DNA of 64,000 bases from an uncultured Pelagibacteraceae bacterium (GTDB lineage Bacteria > Pseudomonadota > Alphaproteobacteria > Pelagibacterales > Pelagibacteraceae), in contig CACGUZ010000003.1 in the NCBI GenBank assembly GCA_902576375.1, positions 111,657 to 175,656 of the forward strand, read 5' to 3'. A program made the translations under genes and the position numbers. Each line of letters opens with the position of its first letter. Position 1 is the stretch's first letter. Positions 47,431-55,340 of the stretch are shown here, in pieces. The notes below the pieces were generated by a model, which saw only the letters and a program-made list of their open reading frames with translations, was not told the origin of the DNA and did not search any database.

Positions 47431-48666
47431 ATGTTTATCAAAAATTTTTTTATTCTACCAAAAAAAAATATTTTATCTTTTTATTTACTTATATTATTCC
47501 CAATATTTTTAATTTTTGGAAATTTATTTATAAATTTTTTTTATTTTGCTTTTACAATTTTAGCAATTTTGAATTTAAATTTATCTGATAAATTTTATAA
47601 ATCCTATGTTTTTTATCTTTTAATTTTTTTTTTGATATATCTTCTAATAAATTTATTTTTTAGCACCAATTTTAGCAATTCTCTTCCAAGATTATTAAAA
47701 TTTGTATTAATTATTTTTTTTATAAAAGAGTTACAAAATCTTATTCAAAAAAAAGATTTTTCTTTTGAAAAGATATTACCGTATTGGACATTAGTTTTTT
47801 TTATAGTTTCATTTGATATAACTTTTGAGTTTTTAATTGGATTTAATATTTTAGGATTCTATACAGTAATGCCTGGAAGAATAGCAAGTTTTTTTGGAGA
47901 TGAATTAGTTGTTGGAGGATTTTACCATTTCATGAGTTTATTAATTATAGCTTTTTTTATAAAAAAAAAATTCTCTGACTCAATAATTTTATTACTTGCA
48001 ATTTCAATAATTTTGATAAGTTTTGCTATTGGAGAAAGAGCAAACTTTATTAAATTATTCTTTTCAATTTTTTTGTTTTTGTTTTTTATACTGAAGACCA
48101 GTTTTTTAAATAAAGCAGGGGTTACTATAATAATTCTTAGTTTATTAACTTTTGTTATTTCAATAAATGAAAATATTAAATATAGATACTATGATCAAAT
48201 AAAGGTAATTTACTCTTCAGATGGATTAAGTAAATACTTTAAAGATTCTCAATACGGGGCACATCAAAACGCTGCATATAAAATTTTTAAAAATAATTTT
48301 CTTGTTGGTGTTGGTTTAAAAAATTTTAGAGAGGAAAGTAAAAAAGAAATTTATAAAAATGATGAATTTAAAAAAACAAATACAAGACAGGCTACACATC
48401 CACATCAAATACATCTTGAATTATTATCTGAAACAGGGTTGTTGGGATACTTATCTTTTTTAACTTTGGTATTATATTCAATTTATTATTCAATTAAAAA
48501 TTACTTGATTGATAGAAATATTTATCAATTTGCAACTATATTATTTGTTATTTCAAATTTAATACCACTCATTCCCTCTGGAAGTATTTTCTCAACTTTT
48601 TATGGAGGAATTTTCTGGTTTAACTTTGCATTAATGCTAAGTTTCAATAAATATTCTAAATCTTAA
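47431..48666 (+). CDS. O-antigen ligase/polymerase-like membrane protein
   Basis: Multi-pass inner-membrane protein of the WaaL/Wzy type, thought to join or polymerise O-antigen units in the periplasm. The 411 residues have about ten to twelve hydrophobic helices and a large loop after residue 245. The C-terminal part holds GAHQNAAYKIFKNNFLVGVG near 276-295, HPHQIHLELLSETGLLGYL near 329-347, the H-x(n)-E-GL signature of the family. Ligase and polymerase cannot be told apart by eye. It starts 3 nt after initiator tRNA and overlaps the convergent transaldolase by 11 nt. Confidence 0.85.
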   Translation: MFIKNFFILPKKNILSFYLLILFPIFLIFGNLFINFFYFAFTILAILNLNLSDKFYKSYVFYLLIFFLIYLLINLFFSTNFSNSLPRLLKFVLIIFFIKELQNLIQKKDFSFEKILPYWTLVFFIVSFDITFEFLIGFNILGFYTVMPGRIASFFGDELVVGGFYHFMSLLIIAFFIKKKFSDSIILLLAISIILISFAIGERANFIKLFFSIFLFLFFILKTSFLNKAGVTIIILSLLTFVISINENIKYRYYDQIKVIYSSDGLSKYFKDSQYGAHQNAAYKIFKNNFLVGVGLKNFREESKKEIYKNDEFKKTNTRQATHPHQIHLELLSETGLLGYLSFLTLVLYSIYYSIKNYLIDRNIYQFATILFVISNLIPLIPSGSIFSTFYGGIFWFNFALMLSFNKYSKS

Positions 48667-49351
48667 ATTTAGACTTTTTACTATCTTTTAAAAACCCAAG
48701 CACAGTATCTGTTGTTAATTTTTCAAATGATTTTCCAAATTTTTCGATTTTATTAATTATTGAGGGTGGTATCGTAATGAGATCACAACCCAATTGTTTT
48801 GCTTGTAAGTAATTGTATGGTTCTCTGACACTCGCCCATAAGATTTTAACATTCTTAAATTTTTTTGACATTTTAATACTTTTTTTTAATTCAGGAATAG
48901 GATCCTTGCCTGCATCGGCTGCTCTCCCAGCAAAAATTGAAATTATAACTCTTGAATTTTTTTCTAAACAATCCAAAATTTTTTTTGTTTGATGAGAATT
49001 GTACACAGCCGTAATGTTTAATTTAATATTCAATTGACTTAGTTCTTTAATAAGTTTACCCATAAATTTACCTTTTGAATTAGTAACTGGTATTTTGACA
49101 TATATCGAATTTCCCCATGAGTTTATTATCAAAGCTTCTCTCCTCATTGATTTATAATTATCACTAAATACTTCAAATGAAATTGGTTTTTTGCAAACTT
49201 TTAAAATTTCTTTTGAATATTTTTCATAATTTTTTGCACCAGCTTTTCGCATTAAACTTGGATTGGTTGTAAAGCCTTTTACTAATTTTTTTTTATTAAA
49301 CTTTTTAATTTGGATTAAATCTGCAATGTCACAATAAATTTGTGTACTCAT
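48656..49351 (-). CDS. Transaldolase family protein (TalC/FSA-like)
   Basis: Short-type transaldolase moving a dihydroxyacetone unit in the pentose phosphate pathway. The 231 residues have QIYCDIADLIQI (4-15; Asp8), GFTTNPSLMRKAG (26-38), the Schiff-base lysine in IYVKIPVTN (82-90; Lys85), INITAVY-like LNITAVYN near 111-118, ISIFAGRAADAGKDP near 137-151 and ASVREPYNYLQA near 172-183. It ends the minus-strand run from 5S through pnt, 7 nt after pntB. Together with tkt it would complete the non-oxidative branch. Confidence 0.88.
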   Translation of the reverse strand: MSTQIYCDIADLIQIKKFNKKKLVKGFTTNPSLMRKAGAKNYEKYSKEILKVCKKPISFEVFSDNYKSMRREALIINSWGNSIYVKIPVTNSKGKFMGKLIKELSQLNIKLNITAVYNSHQTKKILDCLEKNSRVIISIFAGRAADAGKDPIPELKKSIKMSKKFKNVKILWASVREPYNYLQAKQLGCDLITIPPSIINKIEKFGKSFEKLTTDTVLGFLKDSKKSKFKI

Positions 49352-49358
49352 TATACTC

Positions 49359-50756
49359 TTATAGGTTTTTTGTGATATCCTCAGTCATTTTTTTTGCATC
49401 AGCGAATAACATAAGAGTATTTTCTTTATAAAATAAATCGTTATCAATACCAGCATACCCTGGTGATAGACTCCTTTTTACAAACAAAACAGACTTACAT
49501 TTTTCCACGTCTAAAACAGGCATTCCATAAATAGGACTTTGAGGATCTGTTTTTGCGACTGGATTAGTTACATCGTTTGCACCAATTACAAACGCAACAT
49601 CAGCATTAGCAAAATCATTATTTATTTCTTCCAACTCAAAAACTTCATCATAAGGCACATTAGCCTCTGCTAAAAGCACATTCATATGTCCTGGCATTCT
49701 TCCAGCTACTGGATGAATAGCGTATGAAACTTTAATGTCATTTTTTTTTAAAGTATCAACCATCTCTCTTAAAGCATGTTGTGCTTGCGCAACAGCCATT
49801 CCGTAACCAGGAACAATTATAACCGACGATGCATTTTTCATTAAAAAGGCTGCATCATCAGCATTCCCACTTTTTACCGGTCTTTGTTCTTTGGTTGATT
49901 TGCTTGAAGTGTCATCTGTAGCTCCAAATCCACCCAAAATAACATTGAAGAATGAACGGTTCATGCCTTTACACATTATATATGAAAGAATTGCTCCTGA
50001 TGATCCAACAAGTGCACCAGTGATAATTAATGCAGTATTTTCTAAAGTAAATCCAATTCCTGCTGCTGCCCAACCAGAGTAAGAATTAAGCATTGAAATC
50101 ACAACTGGCATATCAGCTCCACCTATCGGTATTATTAATAGGAAACCAACTAAAAATGAGACGGCTAATAAAATCCAGAATAAATTAGAGGATTGAGATG
50201 AACAAAGTAGATAAATTAAAGCCACAATTGAGATTAATATAATTGCATTAAGTAAGTGTTGACCTTTAAAAGTGATCGGAGATCCTGACATTATTCCTTG
50301 AAGTTTTAAAAAAGCAATTATTGAGCCAGAAAAAGTTATAGCTCCGACTGCAGCTCCTATAGACATTTCAATTAAGCTACCAAGCTTAATATTGCCTGGT
50401 GTACCAAGATTAAATGCTTCTGGATTTAAAAAAGCTGAGATTGCAACAAAAACAGCTGCAAGTCCCACCAAGCTATGGAAGCCAGCAACTAATTCTGGCA
50501 TAGCAGTCATAGGTATTCTGTAAGCTATAAATGCTCCAATAGAACCGCCAATTAAAATGAATATTAAAACAAAAATAAATCCATTTGAAAAATTCCCTAT
50601 AGATAGAAACGTTACTAAAACTGCAATAATCATTCCTAAAATTCCAAAAAAATTACCCTGTCTGGATGTTTCAGGAGAAGATAACCCTCGTAATGCAAGT
50701 ATAAATAATACACCAGAAACTAAATAAAAAATTGCTGACAAATTTGCTGATATCAT
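49359..50756 (-). CDS. pntB: NAD(P) transhydrogenase beta subunit
   Basis: Beta subunit of the proton-pumping transhydrogenase, binding NADP(H) and forming part of the proton channel. The 465 residues have about nine membrane helices (up to about 265). The cytoplasmic domain III follows with VIIVPGYGMAVAQAQHALREM near 316-336 (in two blocks), HPVAGRMPGHMNVLLAEANVPYDEV, GANDVTNPVA and the ending SLSPGYAGIDNDLF. It shares one base with pntAB. Confidence 0.96.
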   Translation of the reverse strand: MISANLSAIFYLVSGVLFILALRGLSSPETSRQGNFFGILGMIIAVLVTFLSIGNFSNGFIFVLIFILIGGSIGAFIAYRIPMTAMPELVAGFHSLVGLAAVFVAISAFLNPEAFNLGTPGNIKLGSLIEMSIGAAVGAITFSGSIIAFLKLQGIMSGSPITFKGQHLLNAIILISIVALIYLLCSSQSSNLFWILLAVSFLVGFLLIIPIGGADMPVVISMLNSYSGWAAAGIGFTLENTALIITGALVGSSGAILSYIMCKGMNRSFFNVILGGFGATDDTSSKSTKEQRPVKSGNADDAAFLMKNASSVIIVPGYGMAVAQAQHALREMVDTLKKNDIKVSYAIHPVAGRMPGHMNVLLAEANVPYDEVFELEEINNDFANADVAFVIGANDVTNPVAKTDPQSPIYGMPVLDVEKCKSVLFVKRSLSPGYAGIDNDLFYKENTLMLFADAKKMTEDITKNL

Positions 50757-51064
50757 TACTTATCCTTTTTCTTTTTTTTATACATCGCTAACATTCTTTG
50801 AGTTACAAGAAATCCACCAAAGATATTTATTGCTGCTAAAGCGATAGCCAAAAAGCCAAAAATACTTGAGGTATTAAATATACTTTCAGAATTTCCTGAC
50901 AAGCCTGCAATTATTGCACCTACAATTATTACAGAAGAAATAGCATTAGTAACTGACATCAATGGAGTATGTAATGATGGTGTAACGCTCCAAACTACAT
51001 AATATCCAACAAATATTGATAGGATAAATATACTTAATCTAAATATTAAAGGATCTATTTCCAT
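50756..51064 (-). CDS. pntAB: NAD(P) transhydrogenase alpha subunit, membrane part
   Basis: Membrane domain of the alpha subunit, encoded separately as in Rhodospirillum and other alphaproteobacteria. The 102 residues have three to four membrane segments with YYVVWSVTPSLHTPLMSVTNAISSVIIVGA, seen here in blocks (VTPSLHTPLMSVTNAISS near 28-45), and a final GGFLVTQRMLAMYKKKKK. It lies between pntAA (2-nt gap) and pntB. Confidence 0.95.
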   Translation of the reverse strand: MEIDPLIFRLSIFILSIFVGYYVVWSVTPSLHTPLMSVTNAISSVIIVGAIIAGLSGNSESIFNTSSIFGFLAIALAAINIFGGFLVTQRMLAMYKKKKKDK

Positions 51065-51066
51065 GA

Positions 51067-52161
51067 TTATTTAATTATTGTTTTTTTAATAATTTCATCT
51101 TCTAAATTAATATTGATTTTTTTATTTTTTTTGTCGAATAAATTATCAACAAAATTAAACATATTTTTTGAATATAAACTAGACGCTGAGATAGGTAATT
51201 TATTCAAAATATTGCTCTCCCCAATTATTTTAACTCCATTTTTATTTATAACATTATCTACTTCAGTAAATGCGGTATTTCCTCCTTGGATTGCTGCTAA
51301 ATCGTAAATTATTGAACCTGATTGCAAATTACTGATCATATTATCTTTAATAATTAGTGGAGCTTTTTTTCCTGGTATTAATGCAGTACAAATTACAATA
51401 TCAATTTTTTTTAAAGTTTCGGACAAGAGATCTTCTTGTTTTTTTTTAAATTCATCAGAAGTCTCCTTTGCGTAACCTCCCTCAGTTTCAAGATTTTCAG
51501 AACCTTCAACAGTCAGAAATTTACCTCCTAAACTTTCAACTTGTTCTTTTGATGCCATTCTAACATCTGTAGCAAAAACTATAGCACCCATTCTTTTGGC
51601 TGTAGCTATTGCTTGTAATCCTGCAACCCCAGCTCCAACGACTAAAACTTTTGCAGCTGGTACTGTTCCTGCAGCAGTCATCATCATTGGAATTGCTTTC
51701 TCAAAACTGGCAAATGAATCTACTACAGCTTTATATCCTGCCAAATTAGCTTGAGAAGATAAAATATCCATTGATTGAGCTCTTGTTATTCTTGGCAGCA
51801 ACTCTAATGAAAAAAGATTAATTTTTTTTTTGGCTAAGTCTTCTAATTTTTTTTTATTTTCATAAGGATTTAAAACTCCAATTAAAATTTGGTTTTCTTT
51901 AATTAAGGAACTTTTATCATCTGATAAAATTCCAAGTTGCACCACAATATCTGAAGAATTCAAAATTTCATTTTCATCTGAGGAAATTTTTGCACCAACT
52001 TTTAAATATTCTTCATCGTTTATTCCTAAATGAGATGCGTAGTTTTTGCTTAAAAGAATTTCAAATCCTAAAGAAATATATTTCTTCACAATTTCTGGCA
52101 TAATAGCCACTCTTTTTTCAAACTTTTGGTTTTCTAAAATTGATCCTATTTTCATTATCAT
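51067..52161 (-). CDS. pntAA: NAD(P) transhydrogenase alpha subunit, soluble part
   Basis: NAD(H)-binding domain I of the transhydrogenase, related to alanine dehydrogenase. The 364 residues have EKRVAIMPEIVKKY near 15-28, AQSMDILSSQANLAGYKAV near 128-146, the Rossmann VLVVGAGVAGLQAIATAKRMGA near 172-193 (in two blocks) and YAKETSDEFKKKQ. A start two codons later (MKIGSILEN) would be equally normal. It starts 9 nt after the oxidase subunit IV gene. Confidence 0.95.
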   Translation of the reverse strand: MIMKIGSILENQKFEKRVAIMPEIVKKYISLGFEILLSKNYASHLGINDEEYLKVGAKISSDENEILNSSDIVVQLGILSDDKSSLIKENQILIGVLNPYENKKKLEDLAKKKINLFSLELLPRITRAQSMDILSSQANLAGYKAVVDSFASFEKAIPMMMTAAGTVPAAKVLVVGAGVAGLQAIATAKRMGAIVFATDVRMASKEQVESLGGKFLTVEGSENLETEGGYAKETSDEFKKKQEDLLSETLKKIDIVICTALIPGKKAPLIIKDNMISNLQSGSIIYDLAAIQGGNTAFTEVDNVINKNGVKIIGESNILNKLPISASSLYSKNMFNFVDNLFDKKNKKININLEDEIIKKTIIK

Positions 52162-52170
52162 TAAATGACT

Positions 52171-52281
52171 TTAGAGTAAAAATATTGCCATTAATACCAA
52201 TACTGATATTACTGCAACAGTTCCCCATAAAACAAATTTAGTAAAATTATTCCAGGTATTTTTATGGTTTTCATTGTCCAT
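52171..52281 (-). CDS. aa3-type cytochrome c oxidase subunit IV
   Basis: A 36-residue single-helix subunit of the alphaproteobacterial aa3 oxidase. The N-terminus MDNENHKNTWNNFTKFVLWG has the NHK-TW-F-K-WG pattern of this family, and one membrane helix (about 17-36) ends MAIFLL. Missed by length-limited gene calling but well supported by sequence. It lies between rpmJ (4-nt gap) and pntAA (9-nt gap), away from any visible cox genes, a placement I also associate with transhydrogenase genes in other alphaproteobacteria. Confidence 0.85.
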   Translation of the reverse strand: MDNENHKNTWNNFTKFVLWGTVAVISVLVLMAIFLL

Positions 52282-52285
52282 AAAA

Positions 52286-52411
52286 TTATTTTTGTCTTGC
52301 TTTGAATTTAGGATTGTTTTTATTAATTATGTAAACTCTTCCTCGTCTTCTAACTAGTTTAGAATTTAGATCTCTTTTTTTCAACGATTTTAATGAGCTT
52401 TTTATTTTCAT
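52286..52411 (-). CDS. rpmJ: 50S ribosomal protein L36
   Basis: A 41-residue basic ribosomal protein. It begins [18 protein letters not shown] and continues [20 protein letters not shown] followed by RQK, the L36 pattern of the type with the KxR(D)xxxxxVRRRGR(V/I)YVI stretch. The zinc ligands are lost, as in other alphaproteobacterial L36 of this type. Its ATG is about 15 nt past the 3' end of the 5S rRNA gene on the same strand, leaving no room for a terminator. Confidence 0.95.
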   Translation of the reverse strand: MKIKSSLKSLKKRDLNSKLVRRRGRVYIINKNNPKFKARQK

Positions 52412-52425
52412 AATTTAAAAGTTTA

Positions 52426-52541
52426 AGCCGGCGATGTCCTACTCTTCCATATCTTAAGACAAAGTACCATCGGCGCAGAAAGGCTTGACTTCCGAGTTCG
52501 GAATGGGATCGGGTATAACACTTTCGCAATAATCACCGGCG
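52426..52541 (-). rRNA. rrf: 5S ribosomal RNA (unlinked from 23S)
   Basis: The minus strand gives a full 5S rRNA. Helix I pairs GCCGGTGAT at the 5' end with ATCGCCGGC at the 3' end. The conserved loops read CCGATCCCATTCCGAACTCGG and CCGATGGTACTTTG (each in one block). Ends are uncertain by 1-3 nt. No 23S gene precedes it; fcl of the glycan island is next, 50 nt upstream. It has its own candidate promoter, and rpmJ follows at once. Confidence 0.96.
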
Positions 52542-52546
52542 AAATG

Positions 52547-52574
52547 GTTATACTGATTTATGATTTAATGTAAA
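52547..52574 (-). promoter_or_regulatory. Candidate sigma70 promoter for 5S rRNA-rpmJ operon
   Basis: On the minus strand TTTACA (52569-52574) and TATAAC (52547-52552) are 16 nt apart, and the 5S 5' end is 6-7 nt after the -10. This places the start of transcription at the 5S gene itself. It lies in the 50-nt gap between the fcl stop and 5S. Confidence 0.65.
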
Positions 52575-52593
52575 CTAACTTTTAAAGCGTAAA

Positions 52594-53532
52594 TTACTCA
52601 ATTTTGTTTTTTAAAAAATCTCTAAAAACATAATTAAAACCCTCATTTAAATCGATTTTTGGCTTCCAACCATAACTTCGAGCTAAACTGGTATTTAGTT
52701 TTTTTCTAGGTGTTCCATTAGGCTTTGAAAAGTCATAATCAATTTTCAAATCAACTTTCATTTTTCTCATAATGAATTTTGCGAAATCTTTTATAGACTT
52801 CTCAACACCAGATCCAATATTTATCAATGTATGTTTTGTTTTTTTTTTTAAAAAGAACTCACATGCTCTTGCAAGATCATCAACGTATAACAATTCTCTT
52901 TTACTTTTACCGTTGCCCCATAATACAATATTTTTTTTATGATATTTTTTTGCATTGTAAATTTTATATAATAATGCCGGAAAAAAATGTGAATTTTTAA
53001 GATCATAGTTATCTCTTGGTCCATATAAATTTGTAGGCATTAAACATATATAATTTAGTCTATATTGTTTATTGTAAGCCTCACACATTTTAAGCCCTGC
53101 AATCTTAGCTATTGCATAAGCATCATTTGTTGGCTCTAGTTTGCCATTTAATAAATAGTCTTCTCTAATTGGTTGTTTAGAAAATTTTGGATAAATGCAA
53201 CTTGATCCTAAAAATATCAATTTTTTAACTCCTACCTTAAATGAAGAATGAATCAAATTTGTTTGTATAGTTAAATTTTGGTATATATAATCCCCACTGT
53301 AGATATCATTGGACAATATTCCACCTACTTTTGCTGCAGCAATAATAACAAAATCAGGTTTCACCTTTTTAAAAAATTTTTCAGTTTTTTCTTGGTTAAG
53401 TAGATCTAGTTTTTTTCTACTTTTAACAATTATATTTTTATAGTTTTTTTTTTTAAGATGTCTTAAAATTGCTGATCCCACCATGCCATTGTGTCCAGCC
53501 AAAAAAATTTTACTATTTTTACTTAATTTCAT
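52594..53532 (-). CDS. fcl: GDP-L-fucose synthase
   Basis: Epimerase/reductase converting GDP-4-keto-6-deoxymannose to GDP-L-fucose. The 312-residue short-chain dehydrogenase has [17 protein letters not shown] near 10-26, AAAKVGGI near 65-72, the catalytic [15 protein letters not shown] near 109-123 with [16 protein letters not shown] near 137-152 (Tyr and Lys of YxxxK), and [11 protein letters not shown] near 162-172. Its start overlaps gmd by 14 nt, so the two steps are made together. It is the last island gene before 5S. Confidence 0.94.
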   Translation of the reverse strand: MKLSKNSKIFLAGHNGMVGSAILRHLKKKNYKNIIVKSRKKLDLLNQEKTEKFFKKVKPDFVIIAAAKVGGILSNDIYSGDYIYQNLTIQTNLIHSSFKVGVKKLIFLGSSCIYPKFSKQPIREDYLLNGKLEPTNDAYAIAKIAGLKMCEAYNKQYRLNYICLMPTNLYGPRDNYDLKNSHFFPALLYKIYNAKKYHKKNIVLWGNGKSKRELLYVDDLARACEFFLKKKTKHTLINIGSGVEKSIKDFAKFIMRKMKVDLKIDYDFSKPNGTPRKKLNTSLARSYGWKPKIDLNEGFNYVFRDFLKNKIE

Positions 53533-54568
53533 TTATACTTTGGTACTCAGACTGAATCATCTCATCAATTAGTGAATTTAAATTTTCTCTAGGTTTCCAC
53601 TTTAAAATTTTTCTGGCTTTTTTTGCGTCACCTAGAAGAGTATTAACATCTAATGGCCTAAAATAATTTCTATCACATTCAATAATTGGAATACCTTTTT
53701 CATTATAAGCTTTTTCATATAATCCTTTGCCTTTCCAAAAAATCTTTAGACCTATTTTTTTTGCAGTTATATTAATAAATTGTTTAATTGAATATTGTTT
53801 GCCAGTTGCAATTACGTAGTCATCAGGTTTTTTCTGTTGTAATATTTTCCACATCGCCAAACAATAATCCTTTGCATGACCCCAGTCTCTTTTTGCATTT
53901 AGATTACCTAAAAAAAGTTTTTTTTGTTTACCCTCTTTTATTTTGCATAAAGCTGAAATAATTTTTTTTGTAACAAATGTCTCACCTCTTCGTGGACTTT
54001 CATGATTAAACAAAATTCCGTTGCAAGCAAAAATTTTATAAGCTTCTCGATAATTTTTTGTTATCCAATGAGCATAAAGTTTTGCAACACCATAAGGACT
54101 TTGTGGATAAAATTTAGTTTTTTCGTCTTGAGGTATTTTTTGAACTTTACCAAACATTTCTGAGGTGCCTGCCTGATAAAATTTAGTTTTCTTTTCAAGT
54201 TTATGAAATTTTATAGCCTCTAAAATTCTCAAAGTTCCTAATGCGTCTGCATTGGCTGTATACTCTGGTACTTCAAAGGATACTGCCACATGAGACTGGG
54301 CAGCAAGATTATAAATTTCATCCGGTTTAGTTTTTTTTATAATACTGGATACAGAAGATGAGTCAGTTATATCCCCATAATGTAACCTAAATCTGTAATT
54401 TTTTTCATGTGGATCTTGATAAATGTGATCCACTCTTAGTGTATTTATTGAAGATGACCTTCTTTTAACACCATTAACTATATAATTTTTTTTTAATAAA
54501 AATTCTGACAGGTATGATCCATCCTGTCCGGTAACACCAAAAATTAATGCAACTTTTTTTTTTGACAT
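53519..54568 (-). CDS. gmd: GDP-mannose 4,6-dehydratase
   Basis: Makes GDP-4-keto-6-deoxy-D-mannose from GDP-mannose, feeding fcl. The 349 residues contain [19 protein letters not shown] (9-27), the Arg-rich [13 protein letters not shown] near 36-48 typical of Gmd, [20 protein letters not shown] near 87-106, the catalytic AGTSEMFG and [12 protein letters not shown] near 152-163, and [11 protein letters not shown]. All catalytic residues look intact. A 46-nt gap precedes it. Confidence 0.96.
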   Translation of the reverse strand: MSKKKVALIFGVTGQDGSYLSEFLLKKNYIVNGVKRRSSSINTLRVDHIYQDPHEKNYRFRLHYGDITDSSSVSSIIKKTKPDEIYNLAAQSHVAVSFEVPEYTANADALGTLRILEAIKFHKLEKKTKFYQAGTSEMFGKVQKIPQDEKTKFYPQSPYGVAKLYAHWITKNYREAYKIFACNGILFNHESPRRGETFVTKKIISALCKIKEGKQKKLFLGNLNAKRDWGHAKDYCLAMWKILQQKKPDDYVIATGKQYSIKQFINITAKKIGLKIFWKGKGLYEKAYNEKGIPIIECDRNYFRPLDVNTLLGDAKKARKILKWKPRENLNSLIDEMIQSEYQSINEIK

Positions 54569-54614
54569 AACGGTTATTAGACTATTTATTTTATGCAGTA
54601 AAGTAAGTTAATGA

Positions 54615-55340
54615 TTATTCTTGAAGTTCGTAAACATATTCAAAAGTCTTTCTGAATGCCATTTTGTATTTATAAATTTGCTTGAAATTATTTTCTAATA
54701 AAAAATTATGAATATCTGTAAATTTATAATTTTTTATTAGCATATTATCATAATGATGCTCAAACAAAATAAGTTTTGTTTTTTGAAATTGATTTTGCAA
54801 ACCCTTTAAAACATAATACTCGTATCCTTCTGTATCAATTTTTATAAAATCAATCTTTTTTATATTTTTTTCATTTATATAATTGGATAATGATACTTGT
54901 TGCACGTTTATTTCAGAGAAAAAATTTTGATTTTTTGAACTAAAAAGAAATAACGATTTTTTTTTAAAATATTTTGATTTTACATTATAACTATTTATTG
55001 TAGATGATGAGCTTTCACTCATTTGTTTCATTTTCACGATTTTCTCCTCGTCACCAACAGCAAAATTCTCAATTGAAATATTTACATCATCAAATTTTTT
55101 TTGGAGTTTTTTTGTATTTTTCTGTAAGATTTTAAAGTTTTCATTACTGGCTTCAAAAGAATAAATATTTTTTATTTTAAAGTTGCTTAAAAATAGTTTG
55201 ATTGACTCTCCATGGTGAGCGCCAATATCAAATAAAAAATTGAAATTTCTATAACCCCGGTTTTTTAGAAAAGAGAATAATTTTTTTTGGTAATAAAAAT
55301 CAAAAAAACTTAAAATTTTTAACGAAAAATATCTAATCAT
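54615..55340 (-). CDS. FkbM-family methyltransferase (first of three)
   Basis: SAM-dependent O-methyltransferase of the FkbM type, a group common in polysaccharide clusters. The 241 residues have the SAM motif FLFDIGAHHGESIKLFL near 35-51, the acidic YSFEAS near 60-65, and the family block IDFIKIDTEGYEYYVLKGLQ near 162-181. An unusual Ser-rich stretch (SESSSSTINS) lies near 113. It overlaps the large membrane protein gene by 8 nt. The sugar methylated is unknown. Confidence 0.87.
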   Translation of the reverse strand: MIRYFSLKILSFFDFYYQKKLFSFLKNRGYRNFNFLFDIGAHHGESIKLFLSNFKIKNIYSFEASNENFKILQKNTKKLQKKFDDVNISIENFAVGDEEKIVKMKQMSESSSSTINSYNVKSKYFKKKSLFLFSSKNQNFFSEINVQQVSLSNYINEKNIKKIDFIKIDTEGYEYYVLKGLQNQFQKTKLILFEHHYDNMLIKNYKFTDIHNFLLENNFKQIYKYKMAFRKTFEYVYELQE

